From NCBI RefSeq assembly GCF_000308755.1, contig NZ_BAGF01000079.1, positions 124,001 to 188,000 on the forward strand: DNA of 64,000 bases, read 5' to 3'. Origin of the DNA: Nocardia pneumoniae NBRC 100136. Its GTDB lineage: Bacteria > Actinomycetota > Actinomycetes > Mycobacteriales > Mycobacteriaceae. Shown here in pieces: positions 34,496 through 43,724 of this stretch. The position numbers and the translations under genes are program-made. How positions within the stretch are numbered: the stretch's first letter is position 1; each line of letters begins with the position of its first letter. A model generated the notes under the pieces. It did no database searches and was not told where the DNA came from. It was given only the letters and a program-made list of their open reading frames with translations.

Positions 34496-35340
34496 GATGC
34501 GCGTTCCCGCAGTTCTCCGGCGACCTCGCGGATGAGGAGCCCGGTGACGTGCCGCCGCCACTCCGGTGACCCGTGCGGGTCGTCGAACCAGAGCGTGGGA
34601 TCGATCGCGGCCATGGCGTCCCGTAGTTCGGGTTCGCTCGGCGGTGCGGCGAAGTCCAGGACGACCGGCTTGGTCGTGGCGGCCGTGATGGTGACCGCGC
34701 TGCGGCCGTCCGGATCCCGCCGTCCCATCACCACCGCGCCGGACCGGCCGAGTGGGGCGAGCGCGATCTTCCGAAAGCTGGTATGCGCCAGCAGACTCGA
34801 GCGAGGCAGGTAGATCGAGCGCAGCACCTCGCCGGGCCGCAAGGCGGTGCTTTCAGGACTGGATACGAAGTCGCGCAAGGGAATACGACGATCGACGCCG
34901 TCCGCGGCCCACACCAGCGCCAAACCGTCGAGTGCGACGAGCGCACCGAGCACCGCTCCGGCGGGTAGCGCGAGACAGACGTTGCCCCCGACGGTGGCGG
35001 TGCGCCAGATCTTGTGTGAGGCCAGCAGCGCCCGGCAGGACTGCGCGAACAGAGCCGTCCCTGGCCATTGGTCGCGCAGGACCGGCGCGCCCAGCTCCCG
35101 CCCCCGCACCGCGCCCGCGAACTCGGCCAGGGTGCAGGTGGCGGCGATCTCCAGTCCGTCGTCCACCACCTGGAACGCGGGCCAGCCCATGGTGGTGATG
35201 TCGACCAGGCGCACCAGCTGATCCTGCGGTTCGGAGAACAGGAAGGTACCCCCGGCGAGCACCGCGGCCGACTCGCCGAGCAGCGCCAGGTCCGCTCGCT
35301 CGCGGGCGATCACCACCTCGCGGATCGTGTCCAGGTCCAC
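34492..35340 (-). CDS. xdhA: Xanthine dehydrogenase FAD-binding subunit
   Basis: About 282 aa, of the CoxM/FAD-binding subunit family that passes electrons from xanthine to NAD+. The FAD motifs VLAGGTFLFSEPQ and TATVGGNVCLALPAG are clear, followed by the C-terminal CO-dehydrogenase-flavoprotein-like domain. GTG 35340 is preferred over an in-frame ATG at 35394, because the latter overlaps a conserved regulatory element (35393-35431). The gene is first in an operon running through the repeat ORF, xdh, DUF6986, alc and probably puuE. Confidence 0.88.
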   Translation of the reverse strand: MDLDTIREVVIARERADLALLGESAAVLAGGTFLFSEPQDQLVRLVDITTMGWPAFQVVDDGLEIAATCTLAEFAGAVRGRELGAPVLRDQWPGTALFAQSCRALLASHKIWRTATVGGNVCLALPAGAVLGALVALDGLALVWAADGVDRRIPLRDFVSSPESTALRPGEVLRSIYLPRSSLLAHTSFRKIALAPLGRSGAVVMGRRDPDGRSAVTITAATTKPVVLDFAAPPSEPELRDAMAAIDPTLWFDDPHGSPEWRRHVTGLLIREVAGELRERAS

Positions 35341-35392
35341 GTCACACCTCGTTCCTGCCTCACCGTCACGGTAGAGCCAGTCGGTTGCCGCC

Positions 35393-35431
35393 ATATTGCG
35401 CGCGACGTACGTCAGATTGCGCGGCCGTTAC
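35393..35431 (-). promoter_or_regulatory. Conserved element upstream of xdh operon
   Basis: The element reads ATATTGCG, 9 bp, CGTCAGATTGCGC, 3 bp, CGTTAC on the plus strand. The same three blocks in the same order lie at 44637-44674, upstream of the ABC importer operon, with an 8-bp first spacer. Both operons run leftward from it. It is a probable common promoter/operator for purine use. Confidence 0.78.
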
Positions 35432-35993
35432 CTGGCCGCGCGACGACCGCCCACGGCCGGAAGCCGCCACGGCCCAGCTTCGCGGGCGCCCGTCCGCGAT
35501 CCAGAGCTCCCGCCCGCCTGCGCGAGTCGTCCGAGCCGACACTGCTTCAGTATCTCGCGTCCGGCCTGACCAGGCACGAAACCTCGCTCACCGCCGCGAT
35601 TGCGCCCCGTGCCCGCTCTGCTGACCGGCACCGGACGCCGATCTCGTCAACTCACCCTCGCGCGTGCCCGAGGTATCCGATCCGAGATCACCATCATGGG
35701 CGGCATCCACCACGCGCGTCCCCCAGTTCGGTCTCGCGCACCGCCAGCAATCTCTCCGCACTACCCCGGCACATCACGTTCGAGGGCCGCTCGTCCCGCC
35801 TCCTGAACATCCCCGCCCGCGGTGTCGACGTACCGAAAACCCCGTCACGGATCGGCATGGCGCGTACCCGGCATCCCGGTCCGCGATCGTCCCGGGCCGA
35901 CACCGAGAACGGCATCCGCGACACCGGAACGGTCACGCGAGAACAGGCGGTCGTGGCGCTCGGCGAAGCGCTCGAGTCGAAGCAGCGGCAGCC
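35432..35993. other. 562-bp gap without a supported gene
   Basis: It separates the xdh operon promoter from the 3' end of the 8-oxoguanine deaminase gene. Several frames stay open because of high GC, but their products are Arg/Pro-rich with no recognisable motif, and codon bias does not single one out. Scattered short similar blocks (…GGATGCCG…, …CGATCCGTGAC-like) hint at degenerate duplication but are too weak to define units. Confidence 0.5.
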
Positions 35994-37346
35994 TCATCCC
36001 GCTTTCGCGAGCAACGCCGCCTGCGCCCGGGCCACCTCGGCGGCGACCACGTCCATGGCGACCGTGCGTACCTCGTCGTCGCGGACCACCTCGCGTCCGT
36101 TGACCAGCAGCGCGGCCAGCGGTGGCGGTGCGCCGAGCACGAGTGCGGTCACGGGGTCATCGATTCCGGCGTGCGCGGCGGTGTCGAGGCGCCACAGTGC
36201 CAGATCCGCCAGTTTGCCCGCTTCGATCGAGCCGATCTCGGCGGCGCGGCCGAGCACCCGCGCGCCGCCGATGGTGGCGAGTTCCAACGCGGTGCGGACC
36301 GTCATCGCGCGGGGTCCGCCTCGGTTGCGGGCCCACAGCAGCGCGTGCCTCGGCTCTTCGATCATCGAGCCGGACTCATTGCTCGCCGCGCCGTCGACGC
36401 CCAGCCCGACCGGGACGCCCGCGAGCACCAGGTCGGCGGTGCGCGCGATACCGGCGCCGAGCCGCGCGTTCGAGGTGGGGCAATGCGCCACGCCGGTGCC
36501 GGTTCGCGCCATGGCTTCGATCGCGTGGTCGTCGAGGTGCACGGCGTGCGCGTACCAGACGTCGGGGCCGAGCCAGCCGAGCCGTTCCAGGTACTGCGCG
36601 GGCGTGCACCCGAAAACCTGTGCGCAGTATTCCTGTTCGTCGATGGTCTCGGCGAGATGGGTGTGCAGTCGGACACCGAAGGTGCGGGCCAGCACCGCCG
36701 ACTCCCGCAACAGTTCCGGCGTGACCGAGAACGGCGAGCACGGCGCCAGCGCGATGCGCAGCATGGAATCGAACGAGGGGTCGTGCCAGCGTTCGACGGC
36801 TTCCGCGCTCGCGGTGAGGATGTCCTCCAGACTCTCCACTACGTGGTCGGGCGGCAAACCGCCCGCACTCGCTCCGCGATCCATCGAGCCGCGGCAGGGA
36901 TGGAAGCGCAGGCCCACGTCGGCCGCGGCGGTGATCTCCGCCCCGAGCAGGTCGCCGCCCTCCCGTGGGAACAGGTAGTGGTGATCGGTCGTCGTGGTGC
37001 ACCCGGTGCGGGCGAGGGTGGCCAGCGCAGCCGTGGCGGCGACGCGCACCGCGTCCTCATCGATGCCCGCCCAGACGGGGTAGAGCGTGGTGAGCCACTC
37101 GAACAGCGTGTGATCCGTGGCCAAGCCGCGGGTTATCCACTGGTAGAGGTGGTGATGGGTGTTCACCAAGCCGGGAGTCAGCAGGCACCCGCGGCCATCG
37201 ATGCGTCGCGCTCCCGCCTCGACCTCGGGGGCATCGCCCGCGCCGACCGCCTCGATCCGGTTGCCGCGCACGACGACGTAGCCGCGCGCGTACTCGGTGC
37301 GGCGCTCGTCGACGGTCGCGATGGCGCAACCGTCGATGACGGTCAC
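35994..37346 (-). CDS. 8-oxoguanine deaminase / guanine deaminase family amidohydrolase
   Basis: About 450 aa of the metal-dependent amidohydrolase superfamily. Metal and active-site motifs are GLVNTHHHLYQW, GCTTTTDHHYLFP, RLHTHLAET, HCPTSNARLG and GVDGAASNESG. The pattern, with TTDHHYLFP and ASNESG, is that of 8-oxoguanine deaminases, which release urate from 8-oxoguanine; guanine may also be used. GTG 37346 overlaps the urate oxidase stop (GTGA), placing it last in the uox operon. GTG 37355 is an alternative start. The product would enter the pathway at urate. Confidence 0.88.
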   Translation of the reverse strand: MTVIDGCAIATVDERRTEYARGYVVVRGNRIEAVGAGDAPEVEAGARRIDGRGCLLTPGLVNTHHHLYQWITRGLATDHTLFEWLTTLYPVWAGIDEDAVRVAATAALATLARTGCTTTTDHHYLFPREGGDLLGAEITAAADVGLRFHPCRGSMDRGASAGGLPPDHVVESLEDILTASAEAVERWHDPSFDSMLRIALAPCSPFSVTPELLRESAVLARTFGVRLHTHLAETIDEQEYCAQVFGCTPAQYLERLGWLGPDVWYAHAVHLDDHAIEAMARTGTGVAHCPTSNARLGAGIARTADLVLAGVPVGLGVDGAASNESGSMIEEPRHALLWARNRGGPRAMTVRTALELATIGGARVLGRAAEIGSIEAGKLADLALWRLDTAAHAGIDDPVTALVLGAPPPLAALLVNGREVVRDDEVRTVAMDVVAAEVARAQAALLAKAG

Positions 37347-38248
37347 CTGGTCCACGCGAGACCCGCTTCCGGTGCGTCGGCACGCGCCACGGTGGCGTGG
37401 ATCAGACCGTAGGGGCGGTCGTCGGCGTGATATACCTCGCCGCGGTTCTCGATGCCGAAGCGGGCCAGGTCGTAGTCGAAATGATGCTTGTTCGGCGCGG
37501 CGAGCCGGATCTCGGCCAGCACCGGGTACGCCGCCAGCGCGGCTTTGCCCATCTCGAACAGCGTCTGCTGGAGCGCTTTCGAGTGCAGCGTCGCGAAGGT
37601 TTCCACCAACCGTGCCCGCACTCCCGTGTAGACCTCGTCCCAGTCGACGCCGTCGGTGTCGGCGAAGCGCCATTCAGCGACCAGCGAGGTGGCCAGCATC
37701 CGGTCGTCGGTGGGCGCGAGCACGGTGAAGTCGTCGGTCAGGAAACCCGCGAACTCCGAGCCGGTCGACTTCAGGATGGTCAGATCTTTCACCCCGCCCA
37801 CGACCCAGGCCAGCCGATCTTCACCTTCGCCGGTGACGGTTACCGCCGCCGTGCGTACTTCGGCCCCTTGGCGCACCCAGGTGTGGTCGTGCTCGACCCC
37901 GCCGACCGAGACCCGCTGCCAGGCGTATTCGTCGACCTCGACGCGCGCGCTGGTCACCGGCTCGATATCGGTGACGAAGTGGTCGGCCAGCGCCAGCGCG
38001 TAGTCCTCGATCGTGCGCAGTCCCGGCTGTTTCGCGAAGGCGTAGGCGGTCTGCTTCTGCGTGTCGGTGGGCAGCACTTTCGTCTGGTCACCGGTGACGT
38101 ACGCGTCGGCGAAATCGCCGCGCAGCACCGTGGAGACGTTCACGTCACGGATCTCGTGCCGCGCCGTCTGCCGGTAGATCCGGACGATCCGATTCTCCGC
38201 CTTGCCGTATCGGTGGTCCGACAGCACGATCGGCCCGGTCAGTTCCAT
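37343..38248 (-). CDS. uox: Urate oxidase (uricase)
   Basis: A 301-aa cofactor-free enzyme oxidising urate to 5-hydroxyisourate. T-fold tandem hallmarks: DHRYGKAENRIVRI (catalytic Lys), VLPTDTQKQTAYAFAK (partner Thr), VGGVKDLTILKSTGSEFAGF, and LAAPNKHHFDYDL near the C-terminus. The length is as expected for bacterial uricase. It is 7 bp after the hydroxyisourate hydrolase gene and overlaps the deaminase gene by 4 bp, forming an OHCU decarboxylase-HIU hydrolase-uricase-deaminase operon. Confidence 0.95.
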   Translation of the reverse strand: MELTGPIVLSDHRYGKAENRIVRIYRQTARHEIRDVNVSTVLRGDFADAYVTGDQTKVLPTDTQKQTAYAFAKQPGLRTIEDYALALADHFVTDIEPVTSARVEVDEYAWQRVSVGGVEHDHTWVRQGAEVRTAAVTVTGEGEDRLAWVVGGVKDLTILKSTGSEFAGFLTDDFTVLAPTDDRMLATSLVAEWRFADTDGVDWDEVYTGVRARLVETFATLHSKALQQTLFEMGKAALAAYPVLAEIRLAAPNKHHFDYDLARFGIENRGEVYHADDRPYGLIHATVARADAPEAGLAWTR

Positions 38249-38255
38249 GCTCGGC

Positions 38256-38573
38256 TCAGCTCCCTCGGTAGGTGGTAAACGCGAACGGCGACAACAACAA
38301 CGGGACGTGGTAGTGCCGCTCCTCGGTGACGGCGAACGCGACGACGACCTCGGGATAGAAGGTTTCGACCTCCTGGCGCGCGAAATAGGCGCCGGTGTCG
38401 AACACCAGCCGATAGGTTCCCGGTTCGAGCGCTCCGCCCAACGTGCTGATCCGGCCGTCAGCGTCGGTTTCCCCCGAATCGAGCTGCCACGCCTGCTGGT
38501 ACAGCGTCACCGTGACGCCCGCGGCCGGTACACCGCGGACCGCGTCCAGCACATGGGTGCTCAGCGCACTCAT
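38256..38573 (-). CDS. pucM: 5-hydroxyisourate hydrolase
   Basis: A 105-aa transthyretin-like enzyme converting 5-hydroxyisourate to OHCU. The start SALSTHVLDAVRGVPAAGV carries the conserved His, HYHVPLLLSPF follows, and the C-terminal tetrapeptide is YRGS, diagnostic of the hydrolase versus transthyretin. ATG 38573 overlaps the OHCU decarboxylase stop (ATGA). It has standard length and no signal peptide, so it is cytosolic. Confidence 0.95.
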   Translation of the reverse strand: MSALSTHVLDAVRGVPAAGVTVTLYQQAWQLDSGETDADGRISTLGGALEPGTYRLVFDTGAYFARQEVETFYPEVVVAFAVTEERHYHVPLLLSPFAFTTYRGS

Positions 38574-39073
38574 GACTGTTCTCCCAGCAGCGCGCGCAGC
38601 CGGATGCGGTTGATCTTCGCCAGTTCTGTTCGCACGACTCGCCTTTCGGTCTCGGGATCATTGCGCAGCCGAGCGGTGAGCAGCGCGAGCAGCTCTTCGG
38701 CCGACTTGCCGCTCGCGCACACCAGGTAGATGTGCCCGAACCGTTCCTCATAGGCGCGATTGCCTTCGGCGAGCGCCACGCGGACCGCGTCCGCCGCACC
38801 CGCCACCCCGGCCTGCTCCCGCGCCGATGCCGCCGAACGCGGTCGCTCCCCGATCCGGGGATGCCCCGCGAGCGCCAGCTCGAGCTCGGATTCGGGCAAT
38901 CGCTCCAGCGCCGCGTCGGCGGCGTCGAGCAGCGCCTCGACACTCGGGTACGGACGGCCCTCGACCAGCGACCGCGCGAACCCCGGCGACGAGCAACAGC
39001 CGAGCACCGCTTCGTAGGCCGCCTCGTCGGACAGCGCGTCGAAGGCCGCGAGTCCGGGCCGCTGATCCGTCAT
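38570..39073 (-). CDS. OHCU decarboxylase
   Basis: A 167-aa helical protein decarboxylating 2-oxo-4-hydroxy-4-carboxy-5-ureidoimidazoline to S-allantoin. The signature AGHPRIGER contains the catalytic His, with SAREQAGV (Glu) and FGHIYLVCASGKSAEELL downstream. ATG 39073 is chosen over a 12-codon longer frame because it matches the family start. It is first gene of the urate operon. The promoter region shared with the divergent MobA-like gene may hold a weak version of the purine-locus element (39187-39205). Confidence 0.93.
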   Translation of the reverse strand: MTDQRPGLAAFDALSDEAAYEAVLGCCSSPGFARSLVEGRPYPSVEALLDAADAALERLPESELELALAGHPRIGERPRSAASAREQAGVAGAADAVRVALAEGNRAYEERFGHIYLVCASGKSAEELLALLTARLRNDPETERRVVRTELAKINRIRLRALLGEQS

Positions 39074-39214
39074 CCGACCAGCATCGAATACGACCCCGCG
39101 GGCCGCCACCGGAAACGGGAGAGATCACCCTCGGCGTGTCGTCCAGGTGAACGCGGCCTGAGCAGTGGTTTTCACATCGTGCGGCGCAGACCGCCCGGTA
39201 TTACCGTCATAGCC

Positions 39215-39811
39215 ATGGCTGATCAGCACCGCCCGGCTGTCGCACCCTGTGCCGGTGTCGTCCTCGCCGCCGGTGCGGGAACACGCTACGGGCGGCCCAA
39301 AGTGCTCGCCGAGGGCGGCGCGTGGCTGCGCTCGACGGTGGCCGCCCTGCGCGACGGCGGCTGCGATCCGGTGATCGTCGTGCTCGGCGCGACCGGCCCG
39401 ACGCCGCGGATCGTCGACCTGCCGCCGAACGTGCAGCACGTGTGGGCCGCCGACTGGGCCACCGGCCTCAGCGCCGCGCTCCGCGCCGGTCTGATCGCCG
39501 CGTCCCGCACTCCCGCGCGCTACGCCGCGATCATGCCGGTGGACACCCCCGACGTCGGCGCCGACGTGGTCGCCCGGGTCCTCGCCGCCGCGGTCGCGGC
39601 ACCCAGCGGCCTCGCGCGTGCTGTGTTCCACGACACACCTGGGCACCCAGTTGTTATCGCGCACAAGCATTGGAACGGAGTTTGTGGGGCCGCCGCGGGA
39701 GATTCCGGAGCTCGCACCTATTTGACCGGCAGAAACGATATGGTGTGCGTCACGTGCGACGATTTGGCGACGGGGATCGATCGTGACTTTCCGGCCACGA
39801 CCGCACGGTGA
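39215..39811 (+). CDS. MobA-like nucleotidyltransferase (molybdenum cofactor)
   Basis: A 198-aa Rossmann-like NTP transferase with GVVLAAGAGTRYGRPKVLAEGG (N-terminal nucleotide loop), AIMPVDTPDVGADVV (metal Asp) and a GHPVVI segment. In the XDH context it likely attaches CMP or GMP to molybdopterin (MocA type). It begins divergently from the OHCU gene and is followed 13 bp later by an XdhC-like gene, forming a cofactor-maturation pair for xanthine dehydrogenase. Confidence 0.82.
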   Translation: MADQHRPAVAPCAGVVLAAGAGTRYGRPKVLAEGGAWLRSTVAALRDGGCDPVIVVLGATGPTPRIVDLPPNVQHVWAADWATGLSAALRAGLIAASRTPARYAAIMPVDTPDVGADVVARVLAAAVAAPSGLARAVFHDTPGHPVVIAHKHWNGVCGAAAGDSGARTYLTGRNDMVCVTCDDLATGIDRDFPATTAR

Positions 39812-39824
39812 TCGGAGCTAGCTG

Positions 39825-40862
39825 ATGCGGGACATCATCGACGACCTGTTGCGGGTGTGGCACTCGGGCCGGACCGGTGGGCTGGCCACCATCGTGCGCA
39901 CGGTGGGTTCGGCCCCGTTACCGGTGGGCTCCGCGATGCTGGTCGACCCGGACGGCGGCGTGTACGGATCGATCGCCGCGGGCGGGCTGGAGGACATCGC
40001 GTACGAGGCGGTGCTCCAGGCCGCGCGCACCGGCCGGCGCGCGCTGCACCGCTTCGGGGTGCCCGGCGGCTTCGAGGCGGGCGCGACCGGCGAGGGGATG
40101 ATGGACGTCTTCACCGAACCGTTCTCCCGAAGACATTTCCCGGAGTTCCCCGATGTGGCCGCGGAGATCGCGGCGCACCGGAGGGTCACCGTCTTCACGG
40201 TGGTGTGGAACTCCGACGCCGATCTGATCGGCCAGCACCTGATCACCGACCGAAGACACCCGACCGAACTGGTCGCACTGCCGGATTCGGACGTGTTCGT
40301 CGCCTCGTTCGCCCCGCCTCCGCGCCTGATCATCTTCGGCGCCAACTCTTTCGCCGCCGCCCTCACCGTGCAGGCCAAGCTGCTCGGCTACCGGGTGACC
40401 ATCTGCGATTCGCGCCCCAATTTCGCTACCCCGGAATCATTTCCGGGCGCCGAAGTCGTGGTCGACTGGCCGCACCGCTATCTCAACACCCTCTCCGCCG
40501 CCGGTGAAATCGACAGCAGCACAGCCATCGTCGTACTCTCGCACGATCCCACGTTCGAAATCCCGCTGCTCACCGTGGCACTGCGACTACCCGAGCTGGG
40601 GTACCTCGGAGCCATGGGTTCCCGTCAGGTACACATCCGGCGCATGGAGGACCTCCGGGCAGGCGGTTTCGGCGACGAGACCCTCGCCCGACTACATTCG
40701 CCCGCGGGCCTCGACATCGGGGCGCGCACGGCCCCCGAAGTCGCGGTCTCGATCGCGGCCGAACTCCTTGCCGTACGCGCCGCGCAACCGGCACGACCGA
40801 TCGACCCCTACAGCGGTGAATTCCCGGTCACACCGAAAACCGCCGTGGGGCTCGGCATCTAG
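39825..40862 (+). CDS. XdhC/CoxI family protein lacking the conserved Cys
   Basis: A 345-aa protein. The N-terminal XdhC_CoxI domain (RTVGSAPLPVGSAMLVDPDG) is followed by the C-terminal Rossmann domain (PPRLIIFGANSFAAALTVQAK, AIVVLSHDPTFEIPLL, YLGAMGSRQVHIRRMEDL). XdhC inserts sulfurated molybdenum cofactor into xanthine dehydrogenase. The usual SGGCxE motif with the cofactor-contacting Cys reads here AAGGLED, so Cys is replaced by Leu. CGGAG precedes the ATG. It ends directly against the convergent SBP gene (no gap). A chaperone role remains likely from context. Confidence 0.85.
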   Translation: MRDIIDDLLRVWHSGRTGGLATIVRTVGSAPLPVGSAMLVDPDGGVYGSIAAGGLEDIAYEAVLQAARTGRRALHRFGVPGGFEAGATGEGMMDVFTEPFSRRHFPEFPDVAAEIAAHRRVTVFTVVWNSDADLIGQHLITDRRHPTELVALPDSDVFVASFAPPPRLIIFGANSFAAALTVQAKLLGYRVTICDSRPNFATPESFPGAEVVVDWPHRYLNTLSAAGEIDSSTAIVVLSHDPTFEIPLLTVALRLPELGYLGAMGSRQVHIRRMEDLRAGGFGDETLARLHSPAGLDIGARTAPEVAVSIAAELLAVRAAQPARPIDPYSGEFPVTPKTAVGLGI

Positions 40863-41951
40863 TTATTTCAGGCCGGGATTCTCGGCATACAGCTCGCGCA
40901 GCACGGACAGGTCGAACAACTGCTCGGCCTTGATATCGATCTTGGCGGTGCGCAGCGCGGCGATATTCTGCTCGATCAGCGCGTCGGTCATCGTGAGCAG
41001 GCCATTGGCGGCCGTGTCCGGTGAGACCACCAGGTCGTTCTGCGCGATGGCCTCTTCGGTCTGCTCGGCCACATCGAGCTTCTGATCCTTGCCGTACACC
41101 TCGACCGCGAGCCGGGCCGACTCGGCCGGGTTCGCCACCGCGTCCTTCCAGCCCTTGATCTCGGCGGCCAAGAACGCCTTCAGCTTGTCGCGCTCTTTGT
41201 CGATGGTGGACTGCGCGACCGTCAACGTCTCGGCGACCAACGGCAGGTTGAAGTCGGCGAACAGAAAGTGCGTGTTCTGGAAGCCTTTCGCGGCCAGGGT
41301 GATCGGCTCGTTGGTCACATAGCTGACCCATCCGTCGACCTCGCCGTTGGCCAGCGGGGTCGGATCGAACTGCGCGGGCACGACGGTGACGTCGCTCGGC
41401 TTCATCCCGTTGGCGGTGAGCAGTGCGTTGAAGATCAGCTGGTTGGTGTCCTGCACGCCGATCTTGCGGCCCTTCATCTCCTGCGGCGTCCGGATCGGCT
41501 TGGCCGCGGAGCTGACGATCGCGAACGGGTTCTTCTGGTAGGTGGTCGCCACGATCTTCGCGGGCAGCCCCTCCAGGATCGCCGGTGCGGTGGTCTGCGG
41601 CGCGGACAGTCCGAGCCACACCTTTCCGGTGTCCAATCCCGCTTCCACCGACGTGCTCGCCGCGCCGCCCGCGATGAGGTCGACCGCGCCGAAACCGGCT
41701 TCCTTGAAATAGCCTCTGGCGTCGGCGAAGTACTCACCCGCGAATTCGATGTTCTTCAGCCAGGACAGCTGCACCGCGACCTTGCCGTACTTCGAGCCGT
41801 CCGGGGTCGAGCCGCCCGAGGTGTCGCTCGACTCGCCGCCGCAGGCGGCAAGGGTCGCCGAGCCACCGAGCACGGCCGCGGTGAGCGAGGAGTAGCGGAG
41901 AAAGGTGCGTCGGTTCAGGTGCCCGAACGTGGAGCGTTGCACGGGTGTCAT
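40863..41951 (-). CDS. ABC transporter substrate-binding lipoprotein, NMT1/ThiY-like
   Basis: A 362-aa exported protein. Twin-arginine start NRRTFLRYSSLTAAVLGG followed by lipobox LAACGGE predicts Tat export and lipid anchoring. The mature domain belongs to the NMT1/THI5-like fold (KVAVQLSWLKNIEFAGEYFA, IGVQDTNQLIFNALL, VDGWVSYVTNEPITLA). Relatives bind pyrimidine precursors, riboflavin-like or nitrogen heterocycles. With the purine genes around it, a purine-type ligand such as allantoin or urate is a reasonable inference. It is last gene of its operon. Confidence 0.88.
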   Translation of the reverse strand: MTPVQRSTFGHLNRRTFLRYSSLTAAVLGGSATLAACGGESSDTSGGSTPDGSKYGKVAVQLSWLKNIEFAGEYFADARGYFKEAGFGAVDLIAGGAASTSVEAGLDTGKVWLGLSAPQTTAPAILEGLPAKIVATTYQKNPFAIVSSAAKPIRTPQEMKGRKIGVQDTNQLIFNALLTANGMKPSDVTVVPAQFDPTPLANGEVDGWVSYVTNEPITLAAKGFQNTHFLFADFNLPLVAETLTVAQSTIDKERDKLKAFLAAEIKGWKDAVANPAESARLAVEVYGKDQKLDVAEQTEEAIAQNDLVVSPDTAANGLLTMTDALIEQNIAALRTAKIDIKAEQLFDLSVLRELYAENPGLK

Positions 41952-42040
41952 GGGCCGAATCTAAGTGCACCGCGTTTCGAATTCTTTACTTTGACGTTCC
42001 GAGCCGGAATTTGCGCGAATTTCGCCGGGCGACCGGGCGG

Positions 42041-42838
42041 TCAGTTTCGTCCCGCCTCCGCCCCGAAGCGGGCCAGCACCAGATTCTCGATGACGCCCAC
42101 GATCGCGTACAGCACCACCGAGACCAGCGTGACGATGACGATCGAGGCCCACAGCTTGCTGTATTGGAAGGTCGGGATGGCCCGGATCAGGCTGGCGCCG
42201 AGCCCGGTCCCGCTGCCGAGCCACTCGCCCAGCAGCGCGCCGATCAGCGCGCCGGGCACCGAGATCCGCGCGGCGGCGAACACCGAGGGCAGCGCCGCGG
42301 GCACGGCGACCATGCGCAGCCCGGTCCACCGGGATCCGCCGTAGGCGGCCACCAACTCCAGCGCCTGCCGCGGCGCGTTGCGCAGTCCGGCCATGATCAT
42401 CACCAAGGCGGGGAAGAACACCACGATGGCGGCCAGTACGGCGACCCCGGCCAGGCCGCGGCCGAAGACCAGCACGATGATCGGCGTCAACGCCACCAGC
42501 GGCACCGAGCGCAGCAGCATCGCCACCGGAAGGAAAGTCTGCTCCACCGCGGCGAACGACACGAACAACGCGGCGACCACCAGCGCGGCGAGCATGCCCG
42601 CGCCGAATCCGATCGCCGCGTCCCGCAGGGTGATCTGGAGATCGTCGAGGATGGCCTGACGCGCGGTGTCCGCGTTGGGCGCGGTCACCAGATAGGTCCA
42701 GATATCGCCGGGTGTCTTGCCGACCCGCGGGCCGACTTGCGGGAACGCCTTCAGGAAGACGTACCAGATCAGCAGCATCAGCAGCAGCGAGGTGCCCAGG
42801 GGGAACAGGAACCGCCCGATCCGGCGCAGCAGGTTCAT
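42041..42838 (-). CDS. ABC transporter permease (SsuC/ThiX type), second
   Basis: A 265-aa membrane protein with six helices. The binding-protein-dependent permease EAA-like loop is LELVAAYGGSRWTGLRMVAV followed by PGALIGALLGEWLGSGTGLG. A GKTPGDIWTYLVTAPNADT loop follows the first helix. ATG 42838 overlaps the stop of the first permease (ATGA). Together they would form a heterodimeric channel. Confidence 0.88.
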   Translation of the reverse strand: MNLLRRIGRFLFPLGTSLLLMLLIWYVFLKAFPQVGPRVGKTPGDIWTYLVTAPNADTARQAILDDLQITLRDAAIGFGAGMLAALVVAALFVSFAAVEQTFLPVAMLLRSVPLVALTPIIVLVFGRGLAGVAVLAAIVVFFPALVMIMAGLRNAPRQALELVAAYGGSRWTGLRMVAVPAALPSVFAAARISVPGALIGALLGEWLGSGTGLGASLIRAIPTFQYSKLWASIVIVTLVSVVLYAIVGVIENLVLARFGAEAGRN

Positions 42839-43581
42839 CGCGCCTCCTGCGCAGTCCACGGAGCGACCAGCCGGGCGGCCAGCGCCACCAGCGCGTAGCC
42901 CAGTCCGGCCAATGCCGCAGCGGCCAGCGCCATGCCCCAGGTGCGCGGCACGTTGTAGGCGGTCTGCGCGGCGGTCAGCGCGACCCCGATGCCGCTGTCC
43001 ACGCCGCCGAGGTACTCGCCGATGATGGCGCCGAGCACGGCGGACGGCGCGGCGATCTTCAGCGCCGCGAAGGTGCTTGGCAGCGCCGCGATCGCCTGGA
43101 TCAGGTAGAGCTGTTGCCAGCGTCCGCCGCCGTAGGCGCGCACCAGGTCGAGGCTGGTACGGTCGGCCGAGCGCAATCCGGCGACGGTACCGACCATCGT
43201 CGTGAAGAAGCAGTACATCGCGGCGAGGAACACGGTCGGGGTGCGTCCGCCGAAGACGACCAGAATGATCGGGCCGAGCGCGAGCAGCGGCGTGCAATAG
43301 CTCAGGATCGCCAGCTGAGTGGCCAGCGATTCGATCGGCGGGACGAGCACGATCAAGACGGCCAGCGCGATGGCCAGCCCATTGCCCCAGACGAACCCCT
43401 GCAACGCACCGAGCGCGGTGATTCGGAAGTTCGGTCCGTACAAACCCCATCCGTCGGTGTACATGGTGTGCAGCACCCGCCATGGGCTCGGAATGGTGCC
43501 GCCCGCGACCTCGAATGCCGCGAGAATCCACCACACCGCGACCAGCCCGAGCACGCCCACCACACCGCCGTAGCGCTTCAT
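42835..43581 (-). CDS. ABC transporter permease (SsuC/ThiX type), first
   Basis: A 248-aa membrane protein with six helices and the permease loop LDLVRAYGGGRWQQLYLIQA, then GAIIGEYLGGVDSGIGVAL. ATG 43581 with GGGAGGTG upstream is chosen; the frame is open 49 codons further but through a repeated intergenic element. It follows the ATPase gene after a 219-bp gap, the only sizeable gap in the operon. Confidence 0.88.
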   Translation of the reverse strand: MKRYGGVVGVLGLVAVWWILAAFEVAGGTIPSPWRVLHTMYTDGWGLYGPNFRITALGALQGFVWGNGLAIALAVLIVLVPPIESLATQLAILSYCTPLLALGPIILVVFGGRTPTVFLAAMYCFFTTMVGTVAGLRSADRTSLDLVRAYGGGRWQQLYLIQAIAALPSTFAALKIAAPSAVLGAIIGEYLGGVDSGIGVALTAAQTAYNVPRTWGMALAAAALAGLGYALVALAARLVAPWTAQEAR

Positions 43582-43724
43582 GACGCACCTCCCGCTCGCC
43601 GGATGCACCGTGCGAGGGGGTGCCGCCGCACCGGCTGCATGTGCGTGCTCACCCGCTGCCACCCGGGTTTGCGATGGCGCAGACAGCGCCACGAACCGCG
43701 CCCGCTCATGCTGTCTCCATTCCG

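Noticed and set aside
35432..35993. Several open frames in the gap before the 8-oxoguanine deaminase
   Set aside because: Products are Arg/Pro-rich without motifs, good starts or codon preference; typical of random high-GC sequence.
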